DNA of 64,000 bases from positions 62,001 through 126,000 of the forward strand of contig JAIVFJ010000057.1 in the NCBI GenBank assembly GCA_025765615.1. Reading direction: 5' to 3'. Below the pieces are notes generated by a model that was not told the DNA's origin, made no database searches, and saw only the letters and a list, made by a program, of their open reading frames with translations. Origin of the DNA: Zopfochytrium polystomum (taxonomy: Eukaryota > Chytridiomycota > Chytridiomycetes > Chytridiales > Chytridiaceae). Shown one piece after another: positions 22,513 through 34,435 of the stretch. Both the position numbers and the translations under genes were made by a program. The number at the start of each line of letters is the position of its first letter. Positions within the stretch are counted from its first letter, which is position 1.

Positions 22513-25053
22513 CCAAACTACGAAAAAGATCCGTTTACCCCCTGTGCCGTATCCAACTGCGAGGAAGTGGGAACCTCGACCGCATCCGACATGGATGCTT
22601 TGCGGGGAAAAGGACTTAAGCCTATCAAAGGCGTGTGCATCGCGCCTCCTTCACCGAGAGATTGCGTTGGCAAAGACGGGGTAGGCGGAACGATTTCCAC
22701 AGTAGCTTCCGGTGACTTGCGTGGCACGTTTCCGCTCGAGTACAGGCGCTTGTACTCTGCATTGAGGACGGATTCCTCGCTATTGTAGACGGTATCGCCA
22801 CTTGATCTGCTGGGCGAATGATGGACGCCAGTCGAGGGGGAGTCAAAGTCACTTTGAGATGAATTTCGGCCGCGAGGAGTACTGGGCTTGAACGGGTCGC
22901 AGAGTTCGATGGATCTGCGAAACATTTTTTCCCATACTTTGAGTTCCTCCTCGTGTTCGAAATGTAACTGCCAGCTGAGGGAGCGGCCAGAGTAAATTGA
23001 AGTGACCTCCAGTATTTGGTTGGTTTGTCTCGATACGGTTGTGTCGAGGGATACCGCAAGAAGGGCTTGGGCGCGTTCGAACGGTTTATTGCCCTGGAGT
23101 GGAATGAGAAGGTTAAGCAAAGTTGCGGTCCTCAGCCTCCGGGAAATTTGAATGTGCTAACCAGAAAGAAGAAAAACTGGCCAGGACAGAGCACGGCGAA
23201 CCCTTTCGTCCATTTTCCCACCAGCTTTCCACCAAAATCTTCGCGCTTTTTCATTAAAGGTCCCTGGTAAAGTAGGGTTGAGTCCAGCGACTTGAGTGTC
23301 GGGCCATCGGTCAACACAGTTAGAGATCGTTTCCGGTGAAAAGATACACCGCGTGGGGTCTGGTGCTTATCCTGGGACGGACTTTGAGCTAGAGTAGGAG
23401 ACTTGTACGGAAGCAGGTCAGGAGCTTGGGCTTCGATCCCCAGTGTTCGAAGGGACTTTTCCGAGTTTGGAGGCGGGGACTGCAGGGAGTTTGCAAAGTC
23501 CGCGGGGAGAGATGGATCGCTGTGGTAGTGCTGGGTGGCCTTGGCGAAGTTGGTCCAGTTCTGTTTTGGAGACTGAGTCGGCTTGTCAAGCTGCGCGGGA
23601 AGGGACGGCGTCGTCGTGGTCGTCGTCGCCGGCGGGAGTAGGTCGTTCTGCAGCGGCCGCCTTTGAAGGGAGTTGTTGTTTTGTGCGCTCGAAGACCTTC
23701 TCCGACCTACTTTGGGGGGCAACAACGTGAGACACACAGACAGCCAGAGAGAGAGAGAGAGAAAGGAGGGCGCGCGATCAAGCAGACAAGAGACAGCACC
23801 TTCCTTTTCGGGAAGGCAGCCATATTTGTGCCTCCAGATATGCTTGCAAAAAATAGCACAAGAAGGACCCCAAACAGCAATAATTGTGGTGGTGGAAGAA
23901 GACACAGTCCCAATCAGGAAGGACAGCCAAGCCCGGAAGCGGCAGTACAACCCACCAACCGAAAAAAAAAAATTAAAATTTCTTTTTTTCGTTGCCCAAA
24001 AAGACATGAAGGCAGACAAACAGGATGGCAAGCTTGGTGGGGGTACAAGGTGACGGGATGATGATGATCGCCCCATCGGGAAGAGCTCCTCGTCCCCTTC
24101 CCTCGATCTTCTCTTCTCTCACTCACTCACCGCTGAACAACGCTGCCGCCACACTGCCGCCGCCGCCTGTGTCCGGTGCAGTGGCAGTGGCAGTGAACAT
24201 GGATGTGATTGGATTGCTGTTGTTGTTGTTGTTGTTGTTGATGGTGTCGCTGCTGCTAATGCTGCTGCTATACGTTCGACCTGCAACGTCGTTCTGCGGT
24301 GCCAAAGGGAGGTGCACGCTCCCGAGTCTTCGCGCCGATGCCGAGCGCGGCGGCGGAGTCGGAGTATTCGCCGCCGACACCGCCGTCGATGATGCACCAG
24401 GAGGCTGTGGGGGTGGTGGCGGCGTCTTTTGGGGTAGCGCCCTTGTCGAAGCAGCCGAGGAGGAGAAGGAGAAGGACGAGGAGGGGGACGGGGCGACGCC
24501 AGAGTTGGAGGAGGAGGAAGAGGACGAGGAGGATGGTGAAAAGGGTCCATCGAGGAGGCGGTGGTGTGCCGTCGGCGTCGCTGCCGGTGCTACCATTTCA
24601 GCAGCTGCTGCTACTGTGGCTGTGGCTGGTGGTGCGGGAGGGGTTCCGAAGCTCACGGCGCTTGGCCGTCGAGCTGGCCGCCACCGACAGAGCAGACATG
24701 CCGTCGTCGAGGATGCTGCCGCTGCTGCCGCTGCTGCTGCTGTTGGCGGCTCCCGCGACGGCGGCGGGCGGGTGAGGCAGCGATCGAACCGAGACGGGGG
24801 TAGACACATCGTACGTGGAAGCCCACTCGAGGGCGGCGTTGATGGTCGCAGCGTCCAGGAAGTCAGGGCCGCCACCCGCCGCCGCCACCACCGCCGCCCC
24901 CGAGTGGTGGTGAACGGGCTGTTGCTGCTGCTGTTGTTGCAGGTGGTGGTGGTGGTGGTGATAATGATTTGAAGAGCGTGAGGACAGCGAAGACGACACC
25001 GACGGCGCTAGTGACGCGGCCTTTGGGGATGGGGGGTGGGGTGGTGGCGGCAT
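20700..25053 (-). CDS. PH-domain protein with long Ser/Pro/Gln-rich regions
   Basis: My splice model has exons 25053-24657, 24604-24131, 23709-23162, 23093-22539, 22440-21568 and 21491-20700; phases close and give 1,212 residues. The only recognisable fold is a pleckstrin-homology domain at roughly residues 435-540: LLYQGPLMKKRE, GKWTKGFAVL, QFFFF, then after the fourth intron AQALLAVSLDTTV, SLSWQLHFEHEEELKVWEKMF with the conserved Trp. The rest is low complexity: His and Gln runs, Ser runs, an Asn run and proline-rich segments. The last third carries a possible short helix (QYQVQIRELEQMYKAQQ). PH domains bind phosphoinositides or proteins, so membrane or scaffold work is plausible. The start ATG and first intron are the weakest parts. 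Intron 5 holds a T run of about 37 on the sense strand. Confidence 0.7.
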
Positions 25054-25404
25054 ATCGCGTTTTGGTGGGTCGCCCTCGTCGTCGTTGTCGTCGTCGTCGT
25101 CGTCGTCGTCGTCGTTGTCCTCGTCGTTTTGCCGGTTGTTGGGATCGAGGGACGCGGGTGGGGTGAGGGAGGGGCACGCCGTGCCGTGCACGGCCCTGTA
25201 GGCGAGCGAGTGGGTGAGCGAAGGTGGGTGGTTGGTTTGGTTTGGTTTGGTTTTTAGTTTGGTTGTGTGGGTTTGTTGTTTTCTTCTTCGAGAGGGAGAG
25301 AGACAGGGGGGACAGGGAGGGACAGTGCCTAAAAGACAGACAGACATACAAAGTCACAGAGAGAGAGAGAGAGAGAGGGGGAAAGAAAGAGAGAGATATA
25401 CAGA

Positions 25405-25502
<98 letters not shown>

Positions 25503-25869
25503 GAGAGAGAGCGAGAGAGCGAAACCCTCTCATTATTATTATGTACCTACCCTTTTTGGTTTCAGAATATTGATTGCATTTTTCCTTTTGCGGGGTGGGC
25601 AGCCAGCCGCACACGAACACACGCTCAATGCGATCGAAGGCGATTGGGCGTGCTTGGAAAGGAAACACGAAAGAGAAGAAAAAAAAAAAAGGTAGCGGCA
25701 TTGTCCAATATCACTCTAAATTGTCTTTGGAAGAAAGCATTCATCGATGTTGATGATGATGAACGACCCGAGTGGCTGAATAAAAAAATACGTCCGACTT
25801 TGCAAAAAAAAAAAAAAAAAAAAAAAAAAAACGAAAAAAAAGGCGTTCAAAACTGAGGAAAACGCGGTG
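25054..25869. repeat. Intergenic region with a long (GA)n microsatellite
   Basis: Between the PH-protein start and the 3' end of the aspartokinase-like gene. A near-pure (GA)n tract covers about 25354-25515, and an A run of about 27 lies at 25804-25831. A GT-rich patch (TTGGTTTGGTTTGG) is at 25232-25260. No gene was seen. Confidence 0.75.
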
Positions 25870-28800
25870 TCAACGGCCAGACGAAAACAGCGCCTCGTGC
25901 ATGGCTCGTGAGCACGCCTCCATGTGCTGCACAGGAACAACGACCCGCAGCGAAAACACGCAGCCAGACCGAGACCGCGTGCTGAGCAGGACGGGCACGC
26001 CGGGCACGCTGCCGCTAGCACTGTTGCTGCTGCTGCTGCTGCCGCCGCCGCCGTCGCCCGCTTCTGCCTCTCGCAGCAGGCCGTCCGCAAAGACTCGCAG
26101 CACTCGCGCCACCTCCATAGTGCACTGCACCTCCACGCTCTGCCGCGACGACGACGGAAGAAAATCAGACTCGCCGCCGCCGCCGCCGGCCAAAGGGTGC
26201 GAAGGTGAAGACTGCGACGACGACGACTGCGACGACGACCACAACGACGAGTCATTCGGCCCTAACTCGCCCGCGCTCCCGGGTGGGAGGGGCTGCACCA
26301 CTTCCCACACTGCCGTCAGCAGGGCGGTATCCGGCTGCACCGTGACACGCACTGGTCGGTGCGCCGTTGGAAACCCCTCGCTTCTTCTCCATCGGACCAT
26401 GGCCGCCTCGAGTCGAGACCGCCGCCGTGCCGCCGTCTTCCCCGCCGTTGTCGCCTCCGCCGCCGCCGCCGCCGAACCACGACTGCCTGCTTCTCGCTTA
26501 CCTCGTCCTCCACAGCTCACGCCATCGGCATCAACAAGGCTACCGCCGTCATCAATCGCCACCCCCTCCTCTTCTTCCTCGTTCAACTGCTCAGTCTCCA
26601 CCATGTCTTGTTGGCCAAGAATACGGCCCTTCCCGAGATGCGCCGACTTCGTCTCTTCATCGCCATTGGCACCTCCTGCCGAGCCAACCCTCGAAGATGC
26701 ATTCGCCGTCTCTTCCACGACGACGGATATAGATCGAATGCTCGACACGCTTAGCAACGGGCGGATACCCGCCGCTCTGTCCAAGCTTTGAAGCAGCGCG
26801 GACCCCAGCGACACGTACGCCGTTTTTCCACAGCCGCCGCTGCCGGCGGCGGCTGACGCCCAGCCGCTCGCAGACACGTCGCCCGACCGTCTTCTCTCCA
26901 TGCCACCGTCTTCCGCATTGGTGCCGTCGTGGCCGCCCAGCAGCTCGTCCGCCTGAATGATGCCGACACCTCGTCGACTCACCACCGCCACGGGCGCGAG
27001 CCGAACTCGACTAGATCCCTTTAACGGTTTGCCCGTGCCGTCGCCGCCCTTTGGCTCGAGTGCGCTGACGCCACTGTCCGCCACAATAACGGTACCGTGG
27101 TTTCCGCTCTCTTCCGAGTCCAGACTACAAACTCGCATCAAGGCCCAGGCCGCCCGCGGACCCGCCTTGCCGTCGTCGCCGCTGTTGCTGTCCCATGACT
27201 GAGTCCTGCTCTCTCTCGTCACATACAGTCGCTTGCCGTGGGCCACCATAAGCGCCAGTGCCAACGGCGATACTGGCCGTCCGCTCGGAACGCCGCCCGC
27301 GATGGCCATCGCCGCATCCGCGCACAGCCTATCCAGCCGACGAGCTGTTGTACTCGACCTAATCCTAGTGGCTCCAACAAAGCCCGCCTGGCTCTGCGGT
27401 TGGGGGTCTGACACGAGCAACCGCGGATCTGCCGTGTAAAGGGCAGAGATATGTGCGCTCACGAGGAGGAGTTCGATGGGGCTTCTTGACGGTTCAGACA
27501 CGTCTACGCGAGGCCGTAAAGCTATTGTGAGCAACGCGGCCAATACTGTTGAGGCCGTCGGCCCTAGAGCATCATTCATGGATGTTTCTGATGGAAACGG
27601 TCCAAAGGCACCTGCAAAACATTTTTCAATTAAGAGAGGGATGTCTGTGAAAGGTTGCCCACATTCCCCGGTACCTGGAAAAATGAACACCCGGGCTTTT
27701 GACATACTGTTCCGGATTAGAACCTCCAATTGCTCTGCAACGTGGTCATAGAATGCCTCGTCCACGTACACGCCATTGCTTCGTTCCTCCTTGCAACCTG
27801 CAGCGATGTCATCAGCCTGCAATGTGACCGAATCAATGCCCTGAAAAATGTATCAGAGGCTTCTCACGATACGCTTAGAAAAGATGACCAGTGTGTTCGC
27901 CCAGAGGAGCGGACGATACTGGAAGTTGAAATGGAAAAAGAACAGAGAAACGGAAGGAATCACCATGGCTTCCAGTTGGCCAGCCAGGACTGCCGCGGCC
28001 ATTGCGCAGCCTTCCGCGACCAGCGAGTCAGTAGACCGAGGGCTCATTTCCTTGATGACCGAAAGTGCGGCAGCAAACTCTCGTATTCGCTGAACACGCG
28101 CCAGAATGTTGCGCTCCACGGCGTCCCCAATGTAGGCATGGCGGATGGCGCGGCGAACGAGCTGGAGGTGGTCCCGCTCAAGAACGGTCAAGAGCGTGTT
28201 GCTCTGACAGGCTTGGTGGAGTCTCGACGACCGTAGGCTTGGTACTGCTCCTGCTGCTGCTGCTGCTGAGGGGACGGATTGCGAGGCGGTGCCGGGGGAC
28301 GCGCGATGGGGGGTGGGGTCATGATCGTGGGCAGCGAGGGAGAGTCTCCGCCGCTTGGTGGGGTCGGCGTGCGGGCACGCAGACAAGATTCTGAAAGCAG
28401 GGAGATCAGATCGGTGGAGGTGACAAGTCGGTTTCGAACCCCAAACGCTGGCAGGCTGGGTGGGAAGAAGTGTGAGGGGGAAATAGTGGCAGTCACTCCC
28501 AACCCCACCCCTCCCCACAGAGCACCGCCATGCAAAGAGAGCAAGGACGAATGTAACGAGGAGGACAGGGAGAGGACAGAAAGGGGAGATAGGCAGTCGG
28601 GTGGGGAAAACGATCGACCGGCCGGCCGCGTACCTGTCCACGGTCGAGCGCTCGTGGGGAAAGCGGATTGACTCAGTTACAATGACGACTGACGGATGGG
28701 TCGCCAGCGCTTTCTGGACCAGCTTGGCGGCTTGGGAGAGGCGGAGGGCGGACCCCAGGCAGGAGCTATCGAACCGAACCACCAACGGCGGCGGCGGCGG

Positions 28801-28953
28801 CGGGGAGGCAGCGGCAGGGGCGGAGGAGGGAGGGGTGGTGGTGGTGGTGATGGTGGTGGTCGGGGCAGCTCTGGCCGCCTCAAAGTCTCGTGGTGTTGGC
28901 TTCACAGGAGGAGGAGGGTACCCGGCTGGCGGCGGGGGCGGAGGCGGCGGCAT
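25870..28953 (-). CDS. Divergent aspartokinase-like protein, catalytic motifs altered
   Basis: Exons 28953-28634, 28447-27964 and 27840-25870 give 924 residues. The family order of aspartate kinase is visible: LVVRFDSSCLGSALRLSQAA at the N-terminus, VIKEMSPRSTDSLVAEG, GIDSVTLQADDI, ALYTADPRL, a PLALALM segment, GTVIV, and two ACT-like regions near the C-terminus ending AMHEALF. In the family the N-terminal motif is KFGG(T/S)S and a GRGGSD-like motif follows; here Lys is Arg, the Gly pair is gone and the second motif reads LGPTAST. Low-complexity inserts lengthen it far beyond the usual 450-530 residues. It may be a non-catalytic paralogue or a decaying gene. A second frame around 28440-28250 (LVTSTDLISLL) also looks family-like, so the middle exon may contain an error. 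Confidence 0.65.
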
Positions 28954-29184
28954 GGGAGCTTCGTTGGGGGCGGAAAGTATCGTTCCGTTCTTTGCCGCCC
29001 GTCCGTCCTTGTCAGTGCAGGTTATTCAATCGCTCGAACATCCACCACCAAGCACGCGAACACACACACACACAAACACACACACACTCTCACCAGGACC
29101 ACAAAACAAGAAGAAAAAACGAACACTATCTCATAAACAGCCAATACCCAGCTCAACATGTATTGATACTAAATACTGCAGTGT

Positions 29185-29870
29185 TCACAGCAATGCAGCA
29201 ATCTTTGCGTCGAGCTGCTCGGGGGTGGTGCCGCTGCCAAAACGCTCAATGACGACACCGTCCTTGCCGACCAGGAACTTTTCAAAGTTCCACTTGATGT
29301 CGTCGCCGCCGGTTGCAGCCTTGAGCTCGGCGTAGAGCGCGTGCGTGCCCGGGCCGTTCACCTCAATCTTGGACGTGATGGGGAACGAAACGTTGAAGGT
29401 TCGCGAGCAGAATGATGCAATCTCTTCCTCGGTTCCGGGCTCCTGCGCGCCAAACTGGTTGCACGGGAACCCAATCACCGTCAGCCCGCTGGCGGCGTAC
29501 TTCTTGTGTAGTGCCTCGAGGCCCGTGTACTGCTTGGTGTAACCGCAACGAGACGCAACGTTGACGATGAGAGTCACCTTGCCCTAAAATGTGGGGGATG
29601 CGAAAGGACCATCGTGGGGTGAATAATAATAATAATGCGAATCCGGGAAACAAGCGCCACCCCCAAGAGACTTGCTTTCGCGTGCAGAGGGGTGGAGTGG
29701 TGGTTGGGTGGATGGGATGTGTGTTGTGCGGGCATTCAATTGGTAGACAACCGAATGAATAACGAGGGGGGGGGCGGGGATCAAGTGGTTGGCACCTTGA
29801 GGGACTCGAAGCTGAGCTCGTGACCAGCGCCACCGTTGATGACCTTGACGATGTGAGAGTAGAACGGCAT
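29185..29870 (-). CDS. Glutathione peroxidase, cysteine type
   Basis: Two exons, 29870-29796 and 29583-29185, give 157 residues, the usual length. The start MPFYSHIVKV is short, with no signal peptide, so a cytosolic or organelle-free location is likely. The peroxidatic cysteine is in NVASRCGYT, with Gln in GFPCNQFGAQEPG and Trp-Asn in KWNFEKFLV forming the rest of the catalytic tetrad. Cys in ASFCSRTF sits where fungal enzymes have a resolving cysteine, so thioredoxin may be the real reductant. The 212-nt intron follows Lys25. The enzyme reduces hydroperoxides. Confidence 0.95.
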
Positions 29871-30138
29871 GGCAGAGTGGACGCTGTTTGCTAGTGAATG
29901 AATTTGTTTTTATTATGATTATTAATGTTAATCACGCCATTTATACAAATCCTGCACCAGGAAGCAGCTGGTTCAGACACGAGAAATGCGATCGAGAAAC
30001 GATCGGACCCATCCCCCCCATGCGCGTCAGTCCCAGCTCCTTTGCCAGCCAGCAACTTCACTGAAGAAAGCTCGAGCCAGTTAAAATTCAATTTATCTTG
30101 ATTGCGCAATCTTTCAAACAAAGAAGAACATCAGCGAA
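29871..30138. promoter_or_regulatory. Divergent promoter region of GPX and a small ORF
   Basis: This gap of 268 bp separates the GPX start (minus) from the small spliced ORF (plus), so it should hold both promoters. No TATA box or clear binding site was picked out. Confidence 0.4.
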
Positions 30139-30418
30139 ATGACAAATATACAGAAATCACAACCACTGGTGCAACGCCCCAAATTCGATGCTTGGAGAAA
30201 CTCTCAATGGGATATTCACCATGTTCGGGAACTGACTGTTAGCAGTAAGTACACAAGTACACATCTCCACTTCAGTCACTCCCTCCATCCCCTCACTCAG
30301 CATATATTGGCGTTTGCTACCAAGCGCAGGTAAACTTATCGAGCCACCGAAGGTGAATGACTCAAGTGTCACAGTCGGTGGCGATGGGTGTGTTGAAGTG
30401 GTGACTGCAGTGTTGTAA
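30139..30418 (+). CDS. Small spliced ORF of unknown function
   Basis: Exon 1 (30139-30244) ends at a GTAAGT donor and exon 2 starts at 30330 after GCAG. The join is in frame and gives 64 residues beginning MTNIQKSQPL and ending VVTAVL. The stop TAA at 30416 overlaps another good donor (GTAAGT at 30415), with an acceptor at about 30460; splicing there would replace the end by SIIDVS and a stop. No family is recognised. It may be a small gene or the 5' stump of a gene cut by the repeats that follow. Confidence 0.4.
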
Positions 30419-31149
30419 GTGTGTCTGATGTGTGTCTGACGTGTTGCCAATGTCACAGATCAATCATTGATGTGTCATAGGTTTGAGACATGTGTTTGAA
30501 ATAATGGTTGTTTTTTTATATGGGGTGCTACATGTCCAGTTGCTGCTCTACTGAGGCCTGCCCAGCTGTCCCCTATTTATAGCAGGGTGCTGGAGGCACA
30601 GTTGGGAGGCGAAGGCACAGTCTGGGAGACATTTGAAGCCTTTGACTATGAGAGTCCTCTTGACTTGGGAGATGTCCAGGTGGCCCAGCCTGGGATATGG
30701 GAGACGATGACACCCTGTTGCACCATGCTGATGTGGCTCAACTCCATGGAGTATGTGAGCAAAGAAGTGATCATCCCTCCAGATTAATTCCTATCAAATT
30801 TCCAGTGTAAAGCGCAATGATGTGGTGTCTGGCCCGAATATTGAAAACTTGGGAAAAAACAGCGCTCAGATACCTGCAGAGGAGGACATGCTGTTAGTTT
30901 TGGGTCTTTTGCTGTAAGCAGTGTGCAAACTGTGAGACTGTCCTCTCTAACTCCTCACCTAGGGCCATAGGTGGAAACTAGAGCATGAACCTAAATACCA
31001 AACCTGACTAATGAAAAGGGCAAAAGAAGGGTGTCTAGGGGCACTAGGCAGGAAAGTGTATTTGGAGTCTTAAAAAGCCCAAGAAAAACAAAAATAAATC
31101 TCTGCACAAAAGAAGGGATTCTCACACCAAAGCATGAAACACACACAAT
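30419..31149. other. Unassigned region with an LTR-like start
   Basis: At 30892 the sequence TGTTAGTTTTGGGTCTTTTG with TGTAAGCAGTGTGCA matches the first 40 bases of the B-family LTR and then diverges. This may be an old LTR relic or a chimeric LTR. Otherwise nothing is recognised. Confidence 0.35.
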
Positions 31150-31488
31150 CACAAAACAAAGCATATTTTTTTTTTTTTTTTGTTCCAGCCCCAGAGGGGC
31201 TGGTGGGAAGAGAAAGAGCCATCAACGGTGAACCGTAATGGACTACAACCAGGTATCACCTCAGCAAACCCACCCCATGCGCTACGGACTTACAGGGTCA
31301 TCAGGCATCTCCACCGCACATAAGCCACAATGATCAAAGGAGAAGGGGAAAACACAGAATCAAGAAAATAGAGAAGTGAGTCTGAAGGAGGTCAGTGTAA
31401 GAGAGGGGAGAAGCTGTGAAAAGTCGGAGGGTTGGGATAAGTCAGATTAGGCTACAGCCCATGTCAAGATTGAGAAGGCAACAGTGGC

Positions 31489-32207
31489 TCAGTGAACGTC
31501 GGGGGGCTCAGCAGGAGATGGGTGACGAGTGGCTCTTGCTTGTTGGGGTGAGGGTAGTTGTATTGTGTGGTGAAGCCAGATAATGCCTGCAACAAGTTTT
31601 ATGCAGCCGAGGTAGTGGTCAATCCATCTGGAAGAAGCCTTGGTGCGCAAAAGCCAGATGCCTGGGCAAGTGTCAGTGGAGTGCCGGCGACTACATGTGG
31701 TGCAGCGAGGTTGAGAGGGTTGTGAAGAGCTGTTACAAGTTCTGTGGGATGATGGAGTGGGAGGGAGGGAAGAGTTGATGTTTGGAGAAGACAGTGGGTG
31801 AGAGGCTGCAGAACGAGGGTGAGAGGCCTGGGAATTTGGTGGAGGAGATCTGCGGGGCTTGGAGCGCTTGTCAGAGGGCTTGATGGACTTTGACTTCTCC
31901 CAAGAGATAGTGTTGTCGCAACGGGGAATCAAATAAGTCGATGGGCATCAAGAGGGAGCTGATGGAAAGCAGTGACAAGGGTTTTAAGGACAGAGGAAGC
32001 AGGGTTATCATGTGAGAATAAGGAGTCATAAAAGGATTGAGGGATGAAGCCACGAAGGAGGGAGGAAAAATTGATACAAGATTGATGATCAAAGAGAAAT
32101 TCAGGGCGGGAGAGCCAGTAAATGGGATGGGCTTGGGGAGGAGAGTGACCATGAGGTGCAGGAGGAACAGAGGAGGAAAGAGTTTCAGCAAGGGTGTTGC
32201 GAATCAT
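31489..32207 (-). pseudogene. LINE ORF2 C-terminal region
   Basis: Overlapping broken frames downstream of RNase H on the element sense strand. One contains CTTCSRRHSTDTC, a Cys/His-rich motif like the zinc knuckles at the C-terminus of many LINE ORF2 proteins. Frameshifted, no intact product. Confidence 0.5.
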
Positions 32208-32546
32208 GGCAATGGCGTCAGCAGCTGCAGGGCAATGCCAGACATGCTCTGTGGTTTCCAGAGCATGGTGGCATCAACGACAGAGCCAATCAGGGTAGAC
32301 TTGAGGGTGTCGTTGGTGTAGAACTTTTTGAGTGGGCAGAGTGTTGCTGAGGATTTGAAGTCAATACTTGTGACGAGCAGAGCCAGGGAGGGTGCCAAAG
32401 AGGGAAGAGGGTTTGATTCCAGAGTGGAGAACAAGAAATGTGGCTTCCCAATGAACTAGGTCAGGGTTGTGGGTGATGTAGGCAAAGGCTGAGGTGTTCA
32501 GAAGTTCAAAATGGTGAGAGAGACCTGTGAGGAGTCGCAGTTGTCG

Positions 32547-33491
32547 TCAAAGTTGGCCCAAGATGGGGGTATTTGAGATGAAGGCGGTGGCTGGGAGGAT
32601 CTGTTGTGAGAGGATTGGTAACAAAGTTGGGTCGGAAGTCAAGGGTACAGATGATGCCAGCTTGTCTGCTTGTTTGTTGCCAGCGTCGCCGTTGTGTCCA
32701 CAAACCCAGGAAACTTGTGGAGGGGGGCCAATCCAAGACTGTAGAGTGGCTGCAACGCATGCCCAAAGGGTGGGGTGGGAAGTGGTGTGCAAAAGACGAT
32801 GGAGGGAATCAGAGAGAGGAGGTGTGTTGAGCTTGCTGTGTGGATGGGGACTAAAGGAGTTTGAGGGAAAGAGTTTCTCAAAGGTGTGAACCACTCCAAG
32901 ATTGTCAAGTCGAAAAGTGAGGGGCAGGGAAAGCTTTGCAGTGATGGTGAGGGCAGCAAGGAGAGCAGCAATTTCAGCAGTTGTGGAAGAGGCAGAGAGT
33001 GGAGGATAGTCAGTTGTGTCAAAGAAGCGGGCTTTGTACTGATAGTGGATGTGGGACAAGAAGGAGTAAGACTGATCTGCACCCCACTCAGATGGGGTCA
33101 AAGGAATGGAAGGGAAGATGTTAGCCAGATCATGCGCAGGGTCTTTGGCAAGTGCCCACAGTTTCTCTACTTTCCAACGTGCAACAAGGAATGGTTTGGC
33201 ATGGCAATCTATCTTTGGTGCTACTGAGGAGGTTCCCTTGTGAGGAAGGAACTTTTTGCCAAGCCGAAGCAGCAACTCGTGAAATGATGTGGAGAGTGTG
33301 TCAAGGTGGCTGACGAGGAGTGATGCACGTTCTGGGGAGGGGTATTGAAAGGGTAGGGATGGAGAATGGAGGAACTCAAGCTCGGAGGGGAGAAGAATGC
33401 TGTCCAAGGCTGCAAGGGCTGCTGAGAGGGGGGCAAGCTCAACTGAGACGGCTGATGTGTAATTGTCGAGTTGCTCTTCTGAAGCTTCCAT
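32547..33491 (-). pseudogene. LINE RNase H region
   Basis: The 314-residue frame ends in an RNase H-like domain: acidic Glu in TAEIAALLAAL, Asp in FRLDNLGVV, and VSWVCGHNGDAGNKQADKLA with the His-Asp pair. In other LINEs this follows the reverse transcriptase. The upstream 150 residues do not show RT motifs. It is a deletion product. Confidence 0.78.
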
Positions 33492-33749
33492 GGGTTTGAT
33501 GACCTGCCGGCACAGAGGGGAGAAGGGAAAGGGGGGAAGGGGGAGGAAGCAAGAATTATGTTGAAGGGGAGGTGGTTTGAAGTGTCAGTGGGATGGGGCT
33601 CTTCAAGTGGAGAAGAAAAGCTTCAGTGATGTAGTCAAGAGCTGGTGGTGAAAGCCAAATGCTGTCCAAACGTGAGGAGTAGGAGCCAGCAGTGTGTGTG
33701 CAAGAGGGTAAGTCTGGGTGCAGGTGTCGAAAGGAATCAACAAAGCCTT

Positions 33750-34307
33750 TCAGGGAGAGGGTGGGGAGGAACCTGTGGTGGGAAGTAGGTGTGGGGGCTC
33801 TGGTGGAGTGGTCAAGGGGGTCAGTGATGGCATTCCAGTCACCAAACCAGTAGGCTTGTGGGGTGAGGTGGAGTCAGATGAGGCAAGAGAGTTGCACCAT
33901 TTTTGCAAGTCAGGGAGTTCCTCAGATTGGGGGTCAGCAGGCCAGTAAATATTCGCTGGAGGATGGAGCGTCAAGCAAAAGATAAGGTGAGGGTAATGGC
34001 ACGAGTTCCAAAGTGAGAGACGTGCCAGGGAAGATGAAATAATGAAACCAACGCCAGCGTGACGGGAGGGGGTGGAGGATATGAAGAAACCTTTGTAATT
34101 CCTAGTGATGTGACGAATGGAGTGGGTGGCCTCTGTGTCAGAGCTGCCAGTTTCTTGAATGGCAAGGATGGTGGTTTTGGTGTGATAGAGCCAGTGGAAG
34201 ATAGATGCAGCCTTGGTGGGGAAGGCACCACGGATGTTCCAAGTCGCAAAGCAAGGGAGGGGTGTTGGTGTTGGGGGTGGTGTGCTAGACACAGGGCTAG
34301 TTGACAT
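33750..34307 (-). pseudogene. LINE AP-endonuclease domain, truncated
   Basis: The frame starts MSTSPVSSTPPPT and soon shows the endonuclease motifs TWNIRG (Asn), ILAIQETG (Glu) and a following GVGFIIS. The later Asp-His catalytic motifs are lost at the deletion. This domain nicks target DNA for target-primed reverse transcription. Confidence 0.8.
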
Positions 34308-34435
34308 AGTTGACTGAGGGGTGCAGGAAGTCCTGCTAATAATGTCTCTGTTTTTTTTTTTTTTTTTTTTTTGAAGAAATTAGAGTGATATCAGTAGCAA
34401 AGGGGCTTTCACAAAAGAATGAATAAGAATATTGG

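Noticed and set aside
24025..24972. Plus-strand ORF of 315 residues rich in Gly, Ala and Val
   Set aside because: It is the antisense shadow of the low-complexity PH-protein exons; trinucleotide repeats keep all frames open.
25214..25573. Arg/Glu repeat ORF
   Set aside because: Translation of the (GA)n microsatellite; no start context or homology.
30892..30930. Intact B-family solo LTR
   Set aside because: Only the first 40 bases match; no 3' end or target duplication was found.
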